From Roseivirga sp. BDSF3-8 (GTDB lineage: Bacteria > Bacteroidota > Bacteroidia > Cytophagales > Cyclobacteriaceae), in contig NZ_JBGNFV010000001.1 of NCBI RefSeq assembly GCF_041449215.1, positions 1,401,001-1,465,000 of the forward strand: DNA of 64,000 bases, written 5' to 3'. This document shows positions 17,023 to 25,593 of this stretch, piece by piece. The notes beneath the pieces are model-generated. The model saw nothing but the letters and a program-made list of their open reading frames with translations. It was not told where the DNA came from and ran no database searches. Position numbers and translations under genes: made by a program. Numbering within the stretch: position 1 is the first letter of the stretch; each line of letters opens with the position of its first letter.

Positions 17023-17050
17023 ATCCCGGCGAATGCCGGGATTTCTTTTT
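17023..17050 (+). terminator. Intrinsic terminator of peptide gene 1
   Basis: ATCCCGGC, loop GAAT, GCCGGGAT then TTCTTTTT. Confidence 0.85.
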
Positions 17051-17059
17051 GCCAAATTT

Positions 17060-17707
17060 TCAACAGCAGTCGTCACTACAGGTCATATTACCTGACCGGG
17101 CCTTCTCAAAGGCTTCCCGGCCTTCTTTAAATGCATACCAGGCAATACCGAGGCTTCCCAGCGCATCTATATAGGGCAACTTAAAGAGATGATAGAGAAG
17201 GCTGGAAGCCAGAAGAATAAAGGACAGGTAAAAGCAGGTTAGGGTACACCGGGCATCACTTACAATAGCTGGAGAATCTAACTCCTGCCCGGCGCGAAGC
17301 TTGCTTTTATATAGTGCATACATAATGAGGATAGAGAGCACACTAATAATTATGCCTGGTAATGTGGTATGAGGCGTAGCCGCACTAACCACACTTAAAG
17401 CGGCCCCAATTATTAAACCGAAGGTGAGGAGGTAAAAGGCTATGCCGGTAATGCGGAGTGCTACACGTTCAAACCGGTCGTGCGAGGTAACAGGTGACCT
17501 CTTCATGCGCATGACCATATGAAGGATACCGATACCTGACAGGACTTCTACAAAACTGTCGGCCCCGAAACCAAATAAGGCCAGTGTCTCATCAGATGCC
17601 CCAAACCAGGTGGAAACGCCTCCCTCGACCAGGTTATACCCTATGGTAAAAACACTCAGGTACAATGCTCTTTGAAGCCACTTATCCGATTTAACTTCAC
17701 TATTCAT
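17060..17707 (-). CDS. Cation efflux (CDF-like) transporter-like membrane protein
   Basis: 215 residues with about six membrane segments. TM-proximal motifs YNLVEGGVSTW and FGFGADSFVEVLSGIGI carry the conserved acidic residues of cation-diffusion-facilitator TM2, and DALGSLGIAWYAFKEGREAF matches the last TM of the fold; the cytoplasmic metal-binding C-terminal domain is absent. The protein ends in a Cys-rich tail (CSDDCC). Zn, Co or similar is the likely substrate, by family. It lies between two small CPxC peptide genes, and its promoter region, shared with the second one, contains a 15-bp palindrome. Confidence 0.75.
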   Translation of the reverse strand: MNSEVKSDKWLQRALYLSVFTIGYNLVEGGVSTWFGASDETLALFGFGADSFVEVLSGIGILHMVMRMKRSPVTSHDRFERVALRITGIAFYLLTFGLIIGAALSVVSAATPHTTLPGIIISVLSILIMYALYKSKLRAGQELDSPAIVSDARCTLTCFYLSFILLASSLLYHLFKLPYIDALGSLGIAWYAFKEGREAFEKARSGNMTCSDDCC

Positions 17708-17741
17708 GAAGGGTGGGACTTTTAATTAATAATAAAATTGG

Positions 17742-17756
17742 ATAGTTTAAAACTAT
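17742..17756. promoter_or_regulatory. 15-bp palindrome in divergent intergenic region
   Basis: ATAGTTT-A-AAACTAT, seven-base arms perfect around one base, between the transporter (start 17707, minus) and peptide precursor 2 (start 17781, plus). Placed where a shared regulator could act on both. No regulator gene is adjacent. Confidence 0.45.
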
Positions 17757-17780
17757 TAAACTTTAAACAAAGATAGTAAT

Positions 17781-17951
17781 ATGAAAAAGCTAAATCTTGA
17801 CGACCTGAAGGTCCAAAGTTTTATAACGGAAGTAAATGGCACCAAAGGCGGGGTAATGGCAGCGGCTGGCGAGAGCGAGTTTAACACTGTATGCCCCTTC
17901 TGCAACACGGATAAGGAGCTTTGTATCAGGGAGTTTGATCACGTGCAATAA
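17781..17951 (+). CDS. Pinensin-like lanthipeptide precursor 2
   Basis: 56 residues. Leader MKKLNLDDLKVQSFITEVNG is closely related to precursor 1, then a Gly-Gly site (TKGG, residues 21-24). The core shares the pattern ESxFN(T/S)xCPxC with precursor 1 (ESEFNTVCPFC here), and has one further Cys. A bidirectional terminator follows at 17968-18007. The repeated core motif in two separate genes argues that both are real and related by duplication. Processing enzymes are not in the window. Confidence 0.75.
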   Translation: MKKLNLDDLKVQSFITEVNGTKGGVMAAAGESEFNTVCPFCNTDKELCIREFDHVQ

Positions 17952-17967
17952 GCGCTACAGTAATATC

Positions 17968-18007
17968 AAAAAAGCGTCCCCTGGCAATCAGGGGACGCTT
18001 TTATTTT
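17968..18007. terminator. Bidirectional intrinsic terminator
   Basis: AAAAAAGCGTCCCCT ... AGGGGACGCTTTTATTTT: strong stem with A-run and T-run on both sides. It serves the peptide gene (plus) and the 133-aa gene ending at 18013 (minus). Confidence 0.85.
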
Positions 18008-18012
18008 AATGA

Positions 18013-18414
18013 TTAATTTCCTGCTTTGGCCCCGGTCCGGGTTCGGGCTTTGATGAAGTCATAATTGAGTAAGCGGCTGAGGCGGTCGGTATGCTCTTCC
18101 TTACCTGCTTTTTCCTCTTCCATGTGGTCAGAGAGGTAGGTGTCATGCCCCACAATCATATGTCTCATGATCTGATCGGGCTGTTCTGGCCGGGTATAGT
18201 ACAGTGCCACGTAATCATCCTCTGAAAGGCCATAGCGGTGAATGATATTTCCTACTTTATCTTCTACTTCAGGCTGTTCGCGAGCAGTAAAACCAAAGTA
18301 ACGGATATTCTCACTTTCTTCCTGGAGGTTTTCATTAAAGGTCTCTTCCAGGTCGTGCTTAAACTGTTCTGTGTCGCCATCAGACAGGCGATATATCATT
18401 ACGTAATTATTCAT
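18013..18414 (-). CDS. Hypothetical protein (133 aa)
   Basis: 133-residue soluble, acidic protein rich in E/D/Y, with no signal peptide and no recognised domain. It has NNYVMIYRLSDGDTEQFKHD at the start, giving a beta-alpha look. It shares the strand with the lipoprotein gene 62 bp upstream and may be co-transcribed with it. No function assigned. Confidence 0.6.
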   Translation of the reverse strand: MNNYVMIYRLSDGDTEQFKHDLEETFNENLQEESENIRYFGFTAREQPEVEDKVGNIIHRYGLSEDDYVALYYTRPEQPDQIMRHMIVGHDTYLSDHMEEEKAGKEEHTDRLSRLLNYDFIKARTRTGAKAGN

Positions 18415-18475
18415 CGTCTTTCATTTAGTTACGTAATAACAACTATTAAAAACCTAAGATGTTGGCTATCAACCG

Positions 18476-19267
18476 CTAAAGTTCCTCAAAACGATCCGCA
18501 GGAAGGCTGTCATACACAGCAATATCTGTAAGGCGGGCCATGCCTCTGTCACTGCTTAGCCTTATCTCGCCATATTGCTGATAGTCCTGCCATGGCGTTA
18601 CAAACCTCGGCGTATCAGCCTCTGCAGTAGGGAAATATGCCCATTGTCTGACAAGGGGCTCTTCTTTGCTAACCCATACTTCATACCGGTTTTCGGGTGT
18701 ATCACCTACATTATTAAAAGTCATTTCCAGAACATCTGCCGGTGCGCCTCCCTGCAGGGTGTCTTCGCGCAGGTGGGTGAGGGTAACTCCACTATCTTTC
18801 ATCTTATAAGGCATGACAAGCCAATAGGCATCGTTTATCCAGATGCTCCTTCCCTGCTGAAGGTATTTTTGCAGGGTGTCAGCATTTTCTACAAGGGTAC
18901 TGTCTTTCCAAACTTTTCCTGCGGGGTCACCTTCGATGTTGGTAATGATGGTGAGGGGCCTTTCTGTGAAATCAATTCGAACGCGCTTATTTTCTTTATC
19001 CCATAATAGCTTTCTGCGCCCGAAGAAGGTCCACTCTATAAATTCGGTTTCATCCCAGGCCTGGCGTCCGCCCATCGTGGCCATGACGGTATCAGCTATA
19101 GCGATGGCTTTTTCAGATGAGTTTTCCTTATCAAAGCCATCAGCCGGCGGATTGCCGTAGGCTGCCTCAGAGCGGTTAGAATCCTCAGGCTTATTATCCT
19201 GCCGGTCATCAGGTCCACAGGCAAGGCAAAGCACGAGCAGCAGTGCTATGAAATAGAGGTTTTTCAT
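18476..19267 (-). CDS. Putative outer-membrane lipoprotein, LolA-like fold suspected
   Basis: 263 residues. Lipobox LCLAC, followed by an acidic linker (GPDDRQDNKPEDSN). The mature body starts with AIADTVMATMGGRQAWDETE and a strand series (FFGRRKLLWDKENKRVRIDF) that is like DUF6503-type lipoproteins with half-barrel folds. No ligand can be inferred. It may head the pair with the 133-aa protein. Confidence 0.65.
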   Translation of the reverse strand: MKNLYFIALLLVLCLACGPDDRQDNKPEDSNRSEAAYGNPPADGFDKENSSEKAIAIADTVMATMGGRQAWDETEFIEWTFFGRRKLLWDKENKRVRIDFTERPLTIITNIEGDPAGKVWKDSTLVENADTLQKYLQQGRSIWINDAYWLVMPYKMKDSGVTLTHLREDTLQGGAPADVLEMTFNNVGDTPENRYEVWVSKEEPLVRQWAYFPTAEADTPRFVTPWQDYQQYGEIRLSSDRGMARLTDIAVYDSLPADRFEEL

Positions 19268-19353
19268 TATACTTGGTTTTGGTTATTATGCACTTAAGCT
19301 ACGAAATTATCTACAAGTGTAGATACGGTTACTCTAAACACCCACCCCTCTCT

Positions 19354-19821
19354 ATGATGAAGACTACCTGCCTCTCGCTTTTATTTATCCTCTGCCTTCT
19401 TGGCTCAGCCTCTACGGTATGTCAGGGGCAAACATATGATGGTCCTGAGGAGGAAATTGATGCTATCATTGCTGCATCGGTGGCTTTTTCTCAACATTAT
19501 ATGAAGGGGGATTTTGATAAAATGGCAGCAAGCTACACGCTGAACGGGGCCATTCTACCTCCAGGGGCGGACATTATCCAGGGAAGAGAGGCGATCGAAA
19601 AGCGATGGACGCTACCAGAAGGTGTTTCCATCAGCCATCACAGGAGTACACCGACTGAAATAACGGTGAGTGGGGACTTCGCTTATGATATAGGGTACTA
19701 TGAGGGAACGACGGTGAAAAAGGACGGGACCGAAAGTAGCTGGAAGGGGAAATACCTGATCGTATGGAAAAAAGTGGACGGGAAGTGGCTTATTCACATG
19801 GATGCCTGGAACGGGGTCTAG
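19354..19821 (+). CDS. Secreted SnoaL/DUF4440-like (NTF2-fold) protein
   Basis: 155 residues from ATG 19354, where a signal peptide (about 1-26, ending in CQGQ) begins; the frame reads further upstream to 19273 but that would precede the signal. The mature part is the SgcJ/EcaC-type NTF2 fold: IIAASVAFSQHYMKGDFDKM, AILPPGADIIQGREAIEKRW, and GKYLIVWKKVDGKWLIHMDAWN. These proteins bind small ligands or act as ketosteroid-isomerase-like enzymes; no substrate can be given. Confidence 0.8.
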   Translation: MMKTTCLSLLFILCLLGSASTVCQGQTYDGPEEEIDAIIAASVAFSQHYMKGDFDKMAASYTLNGAILPPGADIIQGREAIEKRWTLPEGVSISHHRSTPTEITVSGDFAYDIGYYEGTTVKKDGTESSWKGKYLIVWKKVDGKWLIHMDAWNGV

Positions 19822-19827
19822 CACATC

Positions 19828-19860
19828 ATAAAAAAGGCCAGCTATATGGAATAGCCGGCC
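19828..19860 (-). terminator. Intrinsic terminator for the DUF1573 gene
   Basis: Read on the minus strand: GGCCGGCTAT, a 5-base loop, ATAGCTGGCC, then TTTTTAT. It lies 26 bases after the stop at 19887 of the DUF1573 gene, and within 10 bases of the end of the NTF2-fold gene on the other strand. Confidence 0.7.
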
Positions 19861-19886
19861 GTTGAATGTGATATAGAGGTGGGTAG

Positions 19887-20279
19887 CTATCTGACCTCGC
19901 CTTTAAGGGTTAGCAGCATAGGCTCTGAGCGGTCATTCGTGAAGACTTTGACTGTCTTGGTGAATGCGCCTGTTTTTGCTGCGTTGTAGGTTGCTTTGAT
20001 TACGCCTGCCTCCCCGGGGGCTATGGCTTCTTTAGGATACTCGCTCACAGTGCACCCGCAAGAGGTTTTTACTTCTGTTATGATAAGGGGTGTGTCGCCT
20101 TCATTCCGGAAGGAAAAGGCTGCTGTAACGGGCTCACCTTTATCAACTGCACCAAAATCATGGGTACGTTTGGCAAATTTAATAGCGGACTCCCGGAGCA
20201 TGTCCTCAAATGTGGCTGCACCAGCGGTAATGAATACGGCAAACAGCAGCCCGGTCAGTAATACAAATCCTTTTTTCAT
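19887..20279 (-). CDS. DUF1573 domain protein, exported
   Basis: 130 residues. Signal peptide about 1-21 (ending TAGAA), then an Ig-like DUF1573 domain: THDFGAVDKGEPVTAAFSFR, the conserved TSCGCTV, and ending TVKVFTNDRSEPMLLTLKGE. The family is common in periplasmic proteins of Bacteroidota and its role is not established. It is divergent from the kinase at 20467. Confidence 0.85.
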   Translation of the reverse strand: MKKGFVLLTGLLFAVFITAGAATFEDMLRESAIKFAKRTHDFGAVDKGEPVTAAFSFRNEGDTPLIITEVKTSCGCTVSEYPKEAIAPGEAGVIKATYNAAKTGAFTKTVKVFTNDRSEPMLLTLKGEVR

Positions 20280-20466
20280 TTTCTAAATACATTAAGTGAT
20301 CAGATTGTGTATGTATCAAATGTGAGGAATGACAGGCGTAATAGCTGTTAATGACTTCCTAACAATTGTTAATGAAATGTTAAACCCGGGCAATTAAGAT
20401 GGGAATGGGGTAGATTTAGGTCCGGAGCCTAGGTAAAGGGGCTCCTTTAGGCTTATACATCACCTT

Positions 20467-21729
20467 ATGAGCAGACGGACATTACGCATAGTGGTCATGC
20501 TGGGCCTGCTATCTATAGCGGGCATTCTTACGGTGCAGGTGTTTTGGTTTCAGCGGGCTTATACGCTTGAGGAGAAACAGTTCAGTCACAATGTGCACCT
20601 GGCGCTACAAAATACGGCTGACCGGTTACTTGAGTACAACGGCCATACGTCTCCCTTGCCTGATCCGGTAGATCAGCTCTCATCGAGCTATTTTATCGTG
20701 ATGGTGAATGACAGGATCGATGCAAACCTGCTTGAGTTTTTCCTGCAGAATGAATTTCGTGAACGGAATATCACTACGGATTTTGAGTATGGCATCTATG
20801 ACTGTAATGAGGAGCAGATGGTGTACGGGAATTTTGTGAAGCTGGGCACGGCGGATGCGGCTGAGCCGAGCGGCAGCCTGCCTCAACTGGATAAGGAAAA
20901 TTATTACTTCGGGGTGTACTTTCCCCGCAGGGATGTTTTCCTGCTCAGTAACCTCGAGCTATGGATTGTAAGCAGTATCCTGTTGCTGACGGTATCAGCA
21001 TTCTTTGGCTATGCCGTCATCGCGTTACTGAGACACCGGAGGCTATCTGAAATCCAGAATGATTTTGTTAATAACATGACCCATGAGTTTAAAACGCCTG
21101 TGTCTTCTATTACGGTTGCTGCGGAGACGCTCAAAAGATCATCGATGACGGACCCGGAGCGGATACGTCGCTACGCGGATATTATAGGGACAGAGGCTGT
21201 AAAGATTCAGGGTCAGGTGGAGCGGGTGCTGCAAATTGCTGACCCGAAAGGAAAGGGCTTTACGGTAAAGCCGGTACCTACGGATATCCATGAGTTGATC
21301 AATGAGGTGGCTGGTGGCTTCAGGTCGAAGTTTGAGGAGGAGGGCGGCCGTCTAAGGCTCCATTTTAATGCTGATGACTGTGCTTTAATGGTTGACCCTC
21401 ACCACATACAGAATGTACTGGCAAACCTGCTGGAGAATGCATTGAAGTATAATGGGCATGGGGTGAAGGTGGACTTACATACCTGGAGGGACCGCAGGGG
21501 GTTTTATGTAGCCGTGAATGACAATGGTAAGGCCATACCTGAAAAGCACAGGAGCCGGATCTTTGAAAAGTTTTACAGGATCCCTACGGGTGACAGGCAT
21601 GATGTGAAAGGGTTTGGCCTGGGCTTATACTATGTAAAGCAAGTGATGGAGGCTCATAATGGCAAGGCCGGGGTACGTAGCGGGGAGCATGAGGGCAATG
21701 GTTTTACGCTATTTTTCAGGGCAAAATGA
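20467..21729 (+). CDS. Membrane sensor histidine kinase
   Basis: 420 residues. TM1 about 8-28, periplasmic sensor 29-160, TM2 about 163-187. His206 in MTHEFKTPVSSI is the phospho-acceptor; the N box is at 319-328 (ANLLENALKY). G1 reads DNGKAIP rather than DxGxGIP, a mild variation common in this Bacteroidota group, and G2 is GFGLGLYY. The stop overlaps the response-regulator start by four bases (ATGA), so the two form a two-component pair. HAMP is absent. Confidence 0.9.
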   Translation: MSRRTLRIVVMLGLLSIAGILTVQVFWFQRAYTLEEKQFSHNVHLALQNTADRLLEYNGHTSPLPDPVDQLSSSYFIVMVNDRIDANLLEFFLQNEFRERNITTDFEYGIYDCNEEQMVYGNFVKLGTADAAEPSGSLPQLDKENYYFGVYFPRRDVFLLSNLELWIVSSILLLTVSAFFGYAVIALLRHRRLSEIQNDFVNNMTHEFKTPVSSITVAAETLKRSSMTDPERIRRYADIIGTEAVKIQGQVERVLQIADPKGKGFTVKPVPTDIHELINEVAGGFRSKFEEEGGRLRLHFNADDCALMVDPHHIQNVLANLLENALKYNGHGVKVDLHTWRDRRGFYVAVNDNGKAIPEKHRSRIFEKFYRIPTGDRHDVKGFGLGLYYVKQVMEAHNGKAGVRSGEHEGNGFTLFFRAK

Positions 21730-22418
21730 AGGCACACATACTTTTTGTAGAGGATGACAACAACCTGCGCTTTTTGGTGGAGGACAACCTGGCAATGGAG
21801 GGCTTTCGGGTAACAGGCTGTGCGGATGGGGAAGCGGGGCTGAAGGCTTTTACGGAGCAGGCGTTTGATCTCTGTATACTTGATGTGATGATGCCGAAAA
21901 TGGATGGTATCTCGCTGGCAAAGAAGATCAGGGCTGAGGACTCAGCCATCCCTATCCTTTTTCTTACGGCCAAGGGGCAAAAGGATGACCGGATCAATGG
22001 GTTCAGAGCTGGCGGGGATGATTATATCACGAAACCTTTCAGTATTGAGGAGCTGGTTTGCCGCATCCGGGTATTCTTACGGCGGACAGGCTCTAATGAT
22101 ATGGATGTGAGCCCTGCTAGGGAATACAGGGTGTGATCGGCTGTGTTTCGATATACTACTCTTGAGGTGGAAACGAGGGCTGGGATAAAGTGCCTGACAC
22201 AAAGGGAGGCTGACCTGCTCCGGGTGCTGTGTGAAAACAAGGGACAGGTGGTAAAACGGGACACGCTGATGAAAGCGGTGTGGGGAGAAGATGACTATTT
22301 TGTAGGGCGCAGCATGGATGTATTTATCAGCCGCTTACGAAAATATCTCAAAGATGAACCTTCTATAGAAATTGTGAATGTATATGGAGTGGGGTTCCGG
22401 TTGGTAGAGAAAGAATAG
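21726..22418 (+). pseudogene. OmpR-type response regulator, split by an in-frame TGA
   Basis: A receiver domain (codons from 21726) and a winged-helix DNA-binding domain (to 22418) lie in the same frame, interrupted by TGA at 22134-22136. The receiver has the acidic pair in FVEDDNN, the phospho-acceptor in LCILDVMMPKMDG, the Thr in FLTAKG and the Lys in YITKPF. The second part begins after the stop with SAVFRYTTLEV; the winged helix is intact (LTQREADLLRVLCENKGQVV ... SRLRKYLKD ... VYGVGFRLV). A GTG at 22143 could restart. A single-base change (for example GGA to TGA) would explain it, as would a sequencing error or readthrough. The full regulator would have 230 codons before its final stop, close to the normal length. 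Confidence 0.75.
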
Positions 22419-22592
22419 GCCTTATGGAGGGCCGGGCTAATATGATCTTAACTGCCCCCTTTTCTGTGGGTAAATCAATCCATTACTTAAAGACTATTAT
22501 TTATAGGCAGTACCACCACTGGTAAGGCCTGATGGCTTTCCTGGAGATAGCAGAATAATGCAAAATGGAGGGCTATAGGATATCTACAGTAT

Positions 22593-22634
22593 GACTATAG
22601 GATGACTATGGGATGACTATAGGATCACTATGGG
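22593..22634. repeat. 11-bp tandem repeat in a gene-free gap
   Basis: GACTATAGGAT, GACTATGGGAT, GACTATAGGAT, CACTATGGG: four near-identical units in direct tandem, with a looser partial unit just before (22572-22580). The gap 22419-22828 between convergent genes holds nothing else I can support; apparent minus-strand reading frames there are short and shapeless. Confidence 0.6.
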
Positions 22635-22828
22635 CAAGCTGAAGGCGGAAACTACGGAATAAGACAATTTGCACGAGGCAGGAAGAGGGCAGGCTACGGG
22701 AATCTCCGGAGTAACGTATACCATTGTTAGCAGCAGGTAATCCCCGGGAGATTCTCTCATGTTTATAAAAGCTATCCTGACACCAGCTCAGATCACTCAT
22801 AAACAAGTTTATTATATAAACCTGTGAG

Positions 22829-23305
22829 CTAAATTTTTTTAGGCCTCTGCATGAATTGAGCTTCCCACCTGGGTTTCATTTTACGCCAGATGATGCTGCC
22901 TGTGAGCATTACGGCTGCTGTGGAGGCACCAACGGCTGTGAAAAAGGGGGAATTGGGCAGACGGGTAAGTACCTCACCGGCAAAGGCTCCATATAGCCCG
23001 AATACGGACCAGTACATCCATGAGAAGTGGTGAATAACCCACTTAGGGGAGGATCGCCTGATGGCGGGCACCATACCGAGTATAAGGGTAGCTGAGCTTA
23101 CTACGGCAGCGATATGAAATATACCGAACCCACCGAACAGCCGGTAGATCATAAAGGCAGTGATGAGCATAATGCCCATGGCGGCGGTATAAACATAGCC
23201 TGCCTGCTTGTGTCGTTTTCCGCCTTTATCTGCTATAAGTACATAGGTGCCGGATATCAGGGAGATAGTGGCTGCGAGGGTGTGTAACCATCCGATGGGA
23301 CTCAT
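22829..23305 (-). CDS. DUF2306-like four- or five-TM membrane protein
   Basis: 158 residues with four to five hydrophobic segments (IGWLHTLAATISLISGTYVL, YVYTAAMGIMLITAFMIY, AAVVSSATLILGMV, HHFSWMYWSVFGLYGAF). A conserved KGGKRHKQAGYVYTAAM loop and HHFSWMYWS match the DUF2306 pattern. It is the last gene of a likely operon with the regulator and membrane protein upstream on the minus strand (4-bp gap). Function unknown. Confidence 0.75.
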   Translation of the reverse strand: MSPIGWLHTLAATISLISGTYVLIADKGGKRHKQAGYVYTAAMGIMLITAFMIYRLFGGFGIFHIAAVVSSATLILGMVPAIRRSSPKWVIHHFSWMYWSVFGLYGAFAGEVLTRLPNSPFFTAVGASTAAVMLTGSIIWRKMKPRWEAQFMQRPKKI

Positions 23306-23309
23306 AATA

Positions 23310-23600
23310 TTATTTTTTTATGTATGACTGAAGGGATTTAACGTAGTTTTCAAATGCGTGAATACCGGTCTTACTGATGCTGCAGGTAGTGACGGGCTTC
23401 TTTCCTTTATATCCTTTACTCACAGCGATGTAGCCGGCATTGCTAAGCTTATCGAGCTGCACGCTCAGGTTACCGGCAGTAGCGCTGGTCTTTTCTTTGA
23501 GATAGACAAACTCTGCTGATTCCACGCTCATGAGCAGGGACATAATGGCCAGGCGAAGCTGGGAATGCAGCAGGGGGTCCAGGTCTTTAAAGTCTGACAT
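23310..23600 (-). CDS. Small winged-helix regulator (HTH_34 type)
   Basis: 96 residues: HSQLRLAIMSLLMSVESAEF then TAGNLSVQLDKLSNAGYIAV as recognition helix and wing, the pattern of PF13601 winged-helix regulators that act without a separate sensor domain. It is coupled to the membrane-protein genes on either side (1-bp and 4-bp spacings), so it probably controls this operon. Confidence 0.8.
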   Translation of the reverse strand: MSDFKDLDPLLHSQLRLAIMSLLMSVESAEFVYLKEKTSATAGNLSVQLDKLSNAGYIAVSKGYKGKKPVTTCSISKTGIHAFENYVKSLQSYIKK

Positions 23601-23601
23601 A

Positions 23602-24165
23602 TCAGGCAGACTTAAGCATGTAGCCGGGAATGAGATAGCCGCATGCTATGGCAATAGCCGATACGAGCAGGGCGTATGAGGGACTTACCTGGAAGGCAAC
23701 GGCACTGAAGAGCCAGAATGAGCTACCGCCGTAAATGAGGGGCCTAAAGCGGAGCAATAGGCCGGAAATGAAGGTGGCCATGCCGGCAAAGAGCAGAACA
23801 ACTGGCGTAATAAGGTTACCTAACTGTCCGCTGAAAATGAGCACGATGAGACTAAAGCTCATGGCTACCCAGGTCCACAATACGATGTCATCGGTATAGG
23901 TACGCACGGTGGCCCTGGATGATTGCCTGTATCCGTATATAAAGCTGACTATCCAGGCGGGTATGGTGATGAGCCAGACGATATAGGGATGGGGATAGCT
24001 GGTAAATTCCATGAGGTAGAAGTGTCCCAGGTTGGCCAGCATGACCACCCAGCCCCATAGCAACAGATGAAAGCTACTCCCTTTTACATTTCCTTTAGCG
24101 GTATTGATCATACGGGAGATAAGCTGGAGGCTTTCTTCTCCGGTCATTTGCCTGGTAGATTTCAT
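23602..24165 (-). CDS. Membrane protein of unknown function
   Basis: 187 residues with about six hydrophobic stretches after an N-terminal amphipathic segment (EESLQLISRMINTAKGNVKG). No named family is recognised. It is the first gene of the regulator/DUF2306 operon. Such sets of membrane protein plus HTH_34 regulator are frequent in Bacteroidota, with unknown roles. Confidence 0.65.
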   Translation of the reverse strand: MKSTRQMTGEESLQLISRMINTAKGNVKGSSFHLLLWGWVVMLANLGHFYLMEFTSYPHPYIVWLITIPAWIVSFIYGYRQSSRATVRTYTDDIVLWTWVAMSFSLIVLIFSGQLGNLITPVVLLFAGMATFISGLLLRFRPLIYGGSSFWLFSAVAFQVSPSYALLVSAIAIACGYLIPGYMLKSA

Positions 24166-24327
24166 AAGCGAAAGAATTTACATCTAATATAAAGTAGTTT
24201 ACGATATAAACCAAATTATGTTCCTTAGCTTTAATTTGAATGGGGACAGGGTCAGTACTTGTAAGAGTGGTTTTGAACAAAACACCCGCCAGAGGTATTT
24301 TTCACACATACCATAAGGCAATATCCA

Positions 24328-25593
24328 TTGAAAAGTCTGCTCTCTCCTTACAAGATCAAAAAGCTCACCCTGGCCATTATCCACAGTATTGCCTTTTATC
24401 CGGCTATAATAGCGGTGGGTTTTTTCTTACTGGCCATTGGGGCTATGTACGCGGAGGGGCAGTTCGGGCTGCATGAAGCGGTGGAAGAGGTGCCTTACCT
24501 GGCAGTGGGCAACCCCGACACGGCCCGCAGCATGCTTACTACGCTGGCGGGTGGGGTAATCTCTCTCATGGTATTTACATTTACTATGGTGATGGTGGTA
24601 TTGAATCTGACCTCTACTAATTACTCTCCCCGTGTGCTTCCCGGCCTTATAAGCAGTAAGCCGCACCAGGTGGTACTGGGGTTATTCCTTGGAACGATTA
24701 CGTACACGATCACTGTGCTTAGTAATATAGACAGTGATTACTTTGAGTTTGTGGTACCAAAACTGGCGCTTGTGATCAATGCAGGAGCGGGTGCCGTCAG
24801 CTTTATAGCTTTTATCTACTTTATACACCATATCAGCCGTTCGATTCAGGTTAGCAATATTCTTTTAGAACTTCATCATAAAACGCTTAAGGTATTACGG
24901 CACGAAAAGGAGAACGGGCAATATATATCTCCGGATCTGCTGCCTGACCTGGGGGAGGAGCATGTGGTTCATATGAAAGACAGTGGGTTCTTTCATACAC
25001 TTTCTGATAAGAACCTGATCAAACTGGCTAAAAAGCATGATGTGACTATCCGGTTACTGGTAACGAAGGGGATGCATACATTAAAGGGATCTCCGTTCCT
25101 GAAAGTAAACAAGCCACTGGATGATGAGGCAAAGGATGCTATCCTTAGCTGTGTTGTTTTCAGAAATGAGGAACTGATCTCACAAAACCATCTGGATGGC
25201 ATAAAGCAGGTTACAGAAATAGCTCTGAAAGCTCTGAGCCCTGGCATCAACGACCCGGGTACGGCCTTGATGGCATTGGACTATCTGGCGGATATTTATA
25301 TTCACCTTATCCCTTTGGAGGGGCATAAGACGGTCATGCAGGACGGACACTTCTTCATAATATATGATGAAACGCCGGTATGTGAGGCGATAAAGGCAAG
25401 CCTGATGGAAATACTTATATACGGGAAAGGGGATGCTATGGTGATGTATAAGATGAAAAAACACCTGGAAACGTTATCTGCCCGGTATACTGAGGGAAAG
25501 ATAGGTGATTGCTTCCGGGAGATGGATCGTATTGTTGATAGTGAGATCAACAAGGGGGGGATCACACCGTACATCAGGCCTTTTCTTGCATAG
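24328..25593 (+). CDS. DUF2254 membrane protein
   Basis: 421 residues starting at TTG 24328 (KSLLSPYKIKKL); there is no ATG nearby that keeps the first TM. TM segments near 17-40 and 60-85, then two more at about 110-165, followed by a cytoplasmic region. Family marks: SLMVFTFTMVMVVLNLTSTN, RVLPGLISSKPHQVVLGLFL, and ALSPGINDPGTALMALDYL. Function of DUF2254 is not known. Its 3' end overlaps the convergent DUF817 gene by 20 bases. Confidence 0.85.
   Translation: MKSLLSPYKIKKLTLAIIHSIAFYPAIIAVGFFLLAIGAMYAEGQFGLHEAVEEVPYLAVGNPDTARSMLTTLAGGVISLMVFTFTMVMVVLNLTSTNYSPRVLPGLISSKPHQVVLGLFLGTITYTITVLSNIDSDYFEFVVPKLALVINAGAGAVSFIAFIYFIHHISRSIQVSNILLELHHKTLKVLRHEKENGQYISPDLLPDLGEEHVVHMKDSGFFHTLSDKNLIKLAKKHDVTIRLLVTKGMHTLKGSPFLKVNKPLDDEAKDAILSCVVFRNEELISQNHLDGIKQVTEIALKALSPGINDPGTALMALDYLADIYIHLIPLEGHKTVMQDGHFFIIYDETPVCEAIKASLMEILIYGKGDAMVMYKMKKHLETLSARYTEGKIGDCFREMDRIVDSEINKGGITPYIRPFLA

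Noticed and set aside
16862-17951. Complete lanthipeptide gene cluster
   Set aside because: Precursor-like peptides are present but no LanB, LanC, LanM, transporter-peptidase or regulator lies near, so only orphan precursors are claimed.
22606-22806. 66-codon minus-strand reading frame in the repeat gap
   Set aside because: Short, no ribosome site, and spans the tandem repeat; no protein character.
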